Below are positions 61,171 through 64,000 of a stretch of 64,000 nt of DNA, one piece after another (position 1 is the first letter of the stretch; each line of letters begins with the position of its first letter). The notes under the pieces are model-generated. The model saw only the letters and a list, made by a program, of their open reading frames with translations, did no database searches and was not told where the DNA came from. The translations under genes and the position numbers were made by a program. The DNA is from Chitinophaga sp. LS1 (lineage in GTDB: Bacteria > Bacteroidota > Bacteroidia > Chitinophagales > Chitinophagaceae), in NCBI RefSeq assembly GCF_034274695.1, contig NZ_CP128362.1:8310501-8374500 (forward strand), read 5' to 3'.

Positions 61171-61212
61171 AAAAAAAAAGGGCCTAAACACGCTAAAACG
61201 GTTTAGGCCCTT
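61171..61212 (-). terminator. Terminator of the porin gene
   Basis: AGGGCCTAAAC / GGTTTAGGCCCT stem, then nine T on the minus strand, 50 nt after the porin stop. Confidence 0.9.
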
Positions 61213-61258
61213 ATCCTAGTAATATATTAATTATCAATTCATTACATTACTACTGATT

Positions 61259-63226
61259 TTAGTTAACGAACCACCAACGTAATCCCAGTCTGAATTGGAA
61301 GTTATTGTAAGGATAATGCGGCCCGGCGAAATTATTTGTTGCAAAAAACGTATTCAGGTTCTCTGTTCTGACAAATGCATTGAATGATTTAATCCGGAAA
61401 TGCAGGAAAGCAGCCAGGTCCGGTGCATGATATTGAACTTTTTGGGTAGTCTGATACACAAATTGACCGACTACCGGAGAATAATCGTCTGCATAGTAAG
61501 ATGTCATGTATTTCGCTTCCACCCCTACCATCAGGTTCAGGTTGTTAAACAGCCGGTTTTCGTAGGCAATACGGTGACGGGTCCAAAATGTTGGAATATT
61601 CACCGGTGCCGTACCATGCACCTGCTGGAAGGTGAAATCTGCATACCAGTTCCAGTGTTTCCAGGTGAACTTTTTGCTGAACATGATTTCCAGCATATTG
61701 AATATCGCCTCTGCCTGTGCACTCGTATAGTAATTACTCATATAGGTGTAGTTGCCTATGATGTAGTAATTCACGGTCAGGTTATACTTCAGCTTCGGAT
61801 TGTCCGCAGTGAACTGTATTTTGGAAATATTCTCCTTTGCCAGCGAATTGTTATACCAGCTATCGTAGTTACTTGCAAAGTACTTGTACACATACGACGG
61901 TTCTCTGTTCACATTCGAAAACGCTACTCTTACATTTCCTAAGGTAGGATTCAGGTACCTGCTCAGCATACCACTCACACTATAATCCCCGCTGTTCTGA
62001 CCCGCCATATACAATTCACCTATGGCCTGGAAGTCCCATTTCTGGTTCCGGGTCTTATTGCGGTATTCCCCGTGCAGGGCCAGGTTGCTAAACTTGATAT
62101 CCGCATCCAGGAAGGTACCAGTGGTATTTTCAATCCTCGCTCCTGCTGTGATAAAGTGTGCCTGGTTACCCCTGATAGGGAACTGCACCAGCGAAATGTC
62201 GTTGGAGACCGTTTTAAAATTGTGCTGTGCCTTGATAGTATCGCCGGAATATGCCCAGTTATAATGCGTGGTATAGAAGAACGTATCCGGTGTTGGATCC
62301 AGGTATGCTATCTGGTCTGTATTCAGTTTGAATGTGTATTGCACCCTGAATACCGGATCGAATTTATATACATCCGTCGTATCGTTCACATGGATCGTAT
62401 CCCCTTTTCCCCAGTCGTAGGACTGCATGAAGAGGAAGCCTGCCTGGTCGATCGAACTCTTTACCGGGATGGTGGAGTTAAAAAGACTGCTGGTAGTGCT
62501 GGCATCGTTACCCAGGTTTACGTCGATGGTTTTACGCTGGCTATAGCGGGGATTATCCAGGTCGTCATCGTTCCTGATACCACCGTTCTCACCATTCGCA
62601 TATTTGTTGTAGAAGTAGCTAAGGGTGGCATTGTACCGCTTATCCTTAGAGTTGTATCGTCCAGTCAGGCGGTAAATGTTATGATTCGTGGTCTGAGCGC
62701 GGAAGAAGCCAGGGGCATAGACCTTCTGGTACTCAAATCCGAAATTGAACTTGTCGGTCCGGTTCTGGGTATGCAGTACGCCCAGCTGTTGTTCCTGCTG
62801 ACTACCAATCATATAATTCAGTTCCGTATACGGACGGTTCGAATAGTAGATCCTGGCGTTATCGTGATTGAACCCGTAGGCATCAAAGCTATGAAAACCT
62901 GCGTCGAAACCTGCCGTCATACGGGGAGTGAAAGCTACCGGGCGTGCCGGAGAGCCATTGTTACCCAGGTAGATGTAGTTCGCGGGCACTCTCAGAAAAG
63001 GGCCATTGAAATCGGAAATCGAGGAGTCTATTTTATAATCAGTAGGTTCTCCCAATCTCCGGTAAGTGATGGTCAGTGTGTCCGGTACCTGATGAGTAGA
63101 GCCGGAATCCTTTGTCGTCTTGGAGGAACTACCACCGCTGCCCAGGTTACTGAAACGGCTGGAGGACTGCGCCTTTACCTGCGACATTATGACCAACAAT
63201 AAAAACGTAATAATTAATGACCGCAT
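61259..63226 (-). CDS. Putative porin (Porin_10 type outer-membrane beta barrel)
   Basis: 655 residues. A signal peptide (MRSLIITFLLLVIMSQVKA) is followed by a Ser/Gly-rich stretch and a long beta-strand-rich barrel with alternating aromatic residues (TAGFDAGFHSFDAYGF, ARIYYSNRPYTELNYMIGS, VYAPGFFRAQTTNHNIYRL), ending in FQFRLGLRWWFVN, typical of outer-membrane insertion. Similarity is to the Bacteroidota putative porin family. No substrate is known. Monocistronic, with terminator. Confidence 0.86.
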   Translation of the reverse strand: MRSLIITFLLLVIMSQVKAQSSSRFSNLGSGGSSSKTTKDSGSTHQVPDTLTITYRRLGEPTDYKIDSSISDFNGPFLRVPANYIYLGNNGSPARPVAFTPRMTAGFDAGFHSFDAYGFNHDNARIYYSNRPYTELNYMIGSQQEQQLGVLHTQNRTDKFNFGFEYQKVYAPGFFRAQTTNHNIYRLTGRYNSKDKRYNATLSYFYNKYANGENGGIRNDDDLDNPRYSQRKTIDVNLGNDASTTSSLFNSTIPVKSSIDQAGFLFMQSYDWGKGDTIHVNDTTDVYKFDPVFRVQYTFKLNTDQIAYLDPTPDTFFYTTHYNWAYSGDTIKAQHNFKTVSNDISLVQFPIRGNQAHFITAGARIENTTGTFLDADIKFSNLALHGEYRNKTRNQKWDFQAIGELYMAGQNSGDYSVSGMLSRYLNPTLGNVRVAFSNVNREPSYVYKYFASNYDSWYNNSLAKENISKIQFTADNPKLKYNLTVNYYIIGNYTYMSNYYTSAQAEAIFNMLEIMFSKKFTWKHWNWYADFTFQQVHGTAPVNIPTFWTRHRIAYENRLFNNLNLMVGVEAKYMTSYYADDYSPVVGQFVYQTTQKVQYHAPDLAAFLHFRIKSFNAFVRTENLNTFFATNNFAGPHYPYNNFQFRLGLRWWFVN

Positions 63227-63287
63227 TCTATGTTTTGTTTCCTGCTTCTTTTTGTGCTAGCTGAAAGTGTGCAATTTATGTAAAACC

Positions 63288-64000
63288 TTATAACACGCTG
63301 ATCAGTTCCCTGAAAATAAGTGTTAATTTCGGCTCTGCTGCATTCGCTGCTTCCAGCACTTCTTCGTGAGTGATCACATTTTCCTCTTCCCGGATACCAA
63401 TATCAGTGATCACGCTCATGGCAAATACCTTCATACCACTGTGCATGGCCACGATCACTTCGGGTACGGTACTCATACCTACAGCATCGCCTCCGATTTT
63501 GTGCATATATTGATATTCAGCCCTGGTTTCAAAGGTAGGGCCTTGTACACCAACGTATACACCTGTGTGAACAGGAATGTTATTGTTTGCAGCAATTTCC
63601 TTTGCCTTGGCGATCAACGCTTTGGAATATGGCTCGCTCATATCAGGGAACCTTGGACCTAATTCAGCAATATTTGGGCCACGCAGGGGATGTTCCGGCT
63701 GCAGGTTGATATGATCACGGATAATCATGAGGTCACCTACTTTGAAAGCATGGTTCATACCACCAGCGGCATTGGATACCAGCAGGGTATGCACCCCCAG
63801 TGCCTTGAAAACCCTTACCGGAAAGGTCACCTGCTGCATCGAAAAACCTTCGTAATAATGAAAACGACCTGCCATAGCTACCACGGGACGACCATTCATT
63901 TTGCCTAAAACCAGGCGGCCACGATGCCCTTCGACTGTCGAAACAGGGAAATGTGGAATCGATTCGTAAGGAATTTCGATGGCTTCCGAAATTTCGCCTG
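63288..64000 (-). CDS. Purine nucleoside phosphorylase (partial, runs off the window)
   Basis: At least 237 residues, continuing through the right edge (the coding frame is open to 64000). Blocks VEGHRGRLVLGKMNGRPVVA, SNAAGGMN, DHINLQPEHPLRGPN and GVYVGVQGPTFETRAEY are those of trimeric PNP (PunA), which phosphorolyses guanosine and inosine to base and ribose-1-phosphate. The start lies outside the window. Confidence 0.93.
   Translation of the reverse strand, partial: GEISEAIEIPYESIPHFPVSTVEGHRGRLVLGKMNGRPVVAMAGRFHYYEGFSMQQVTFPVRVFKALGVHTLLVSNAAGGMNHAFKVGDLMIIRDHINLQPEHPLRGPNIAELGPRFPDMSEPYSKALIAKAKEIAANNNIPVHTGVYVGVQGPTFETRAEYQYMHKIGGDAVGMSTVPEVIVAMHSGMKVFAMSVITDIGIREEENVITHEEVLEAANAAEPKLTLIFRELISVL

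Noticed and set aside
62072..63202. 376-codon open frame antisense to the porin gene
   Set aside because: It lies wholly inside the confidently identified porin gene and has no recognisable motifs; long antisense frames arise from codon bias.

Overview
The window looks like a chromosomal segment of a Bacteroidota bacterium, most likely in the Chitinophagaceae (Chitinophaga-like). The evidence is several Bacteroidota-type promoters (-7 element TAnnTTTG, once with a perfect -33 TTTG at 19 nt spacing), an ArgF' transcarbamylase of the Bacteroides type, a TonB-dependent receptor behind a TPP riboswitch, a Porin_10-type outer-membrane protein, a NagB fused to a PIG-L-like domain, and Shine-Dalgarno-poor start regions. 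No rRNA, CRISPR array, prophage or conjugative element was found.

Layout. 1-7 kb holds housekeeping genes: a sugar kinase with murQ (cell-wall sugar recycling), a C-terminal processing protease, a tiny repeat-rich lipoprotein, the ribosome GTPases der and era, an initiator tRNA and ssb. 7.2-9.8 kb is a TPP riboswitch followed by a TonB-dependent receptor, probably for thiamin uptake. 10.2-18.9 kb is a complete eight-gene arginine operon on the minus strand (GNAT-argG-argC-argD-argF'-argB-argE-argH). It sits behind an unusually long structured leader that contains an Arg-rich micro-ORF. 19.2-29.8 kb is an amino-sugar and glycoprotein-glycan locus: a GH29 fucosidase ruined by internal deletion, a GH109 alpha-N-acetylgalactosaminidase-like protein, two sugar MFS permeases, a ROK kinase, a glycosylasparaginase, a CutC protein and the NagB/PIG-L fusion.

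30-41 kb is mixed housekeeping (methyltransferase, amidotransferase, YpdA, murB, priA, plsC, mtaB), three identical tRNA-Val genes and a cytoplasmic HtrA-like protease. 41.5-48 kb is the most rearranged part: a 21-bp perfect palindrome, a 33-bp tandem array wedged between two convergent genes, a Kef/CPA2 antiporter, the coupled clpS-aat pair, a 53-55-bp repeat array that also occurs 36 kb away, and a decayed IS110-family transposase with four single-base deletions.

48.8-64 kb has a mntR-mntH operon with DtxR-like boxes, a LytTR two-component system with a LiaF-like membrane protein, a GC-rich short repeat family, an SGNH hydrolase, two NADP-isocitrate dehydrogenases of different subfamilies side by side, an L,D-transpeptidase, a porin and a partial purine nucleoside phosphorylase.

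How the genes work together. The arg operon encodes every step from glutamate to arginine, and its ArgF' carries Ser at the acyl-specificity position, which points to succinylated rather than acetylated intermediates. The glycan locus can plausibly release GalNAc and GlcNAc from glycoproteins, import and phosphorylate them, and deaminate GlcN-6-P to fructose-6-P. The kinase/murQ pair feeds cell-wall sugars into the same pool. The best candidates for something undescribed are the arginine leader, the succinyl-type arg operon with a GNAT first enzyme, and the repeat families around 42-47 kb.
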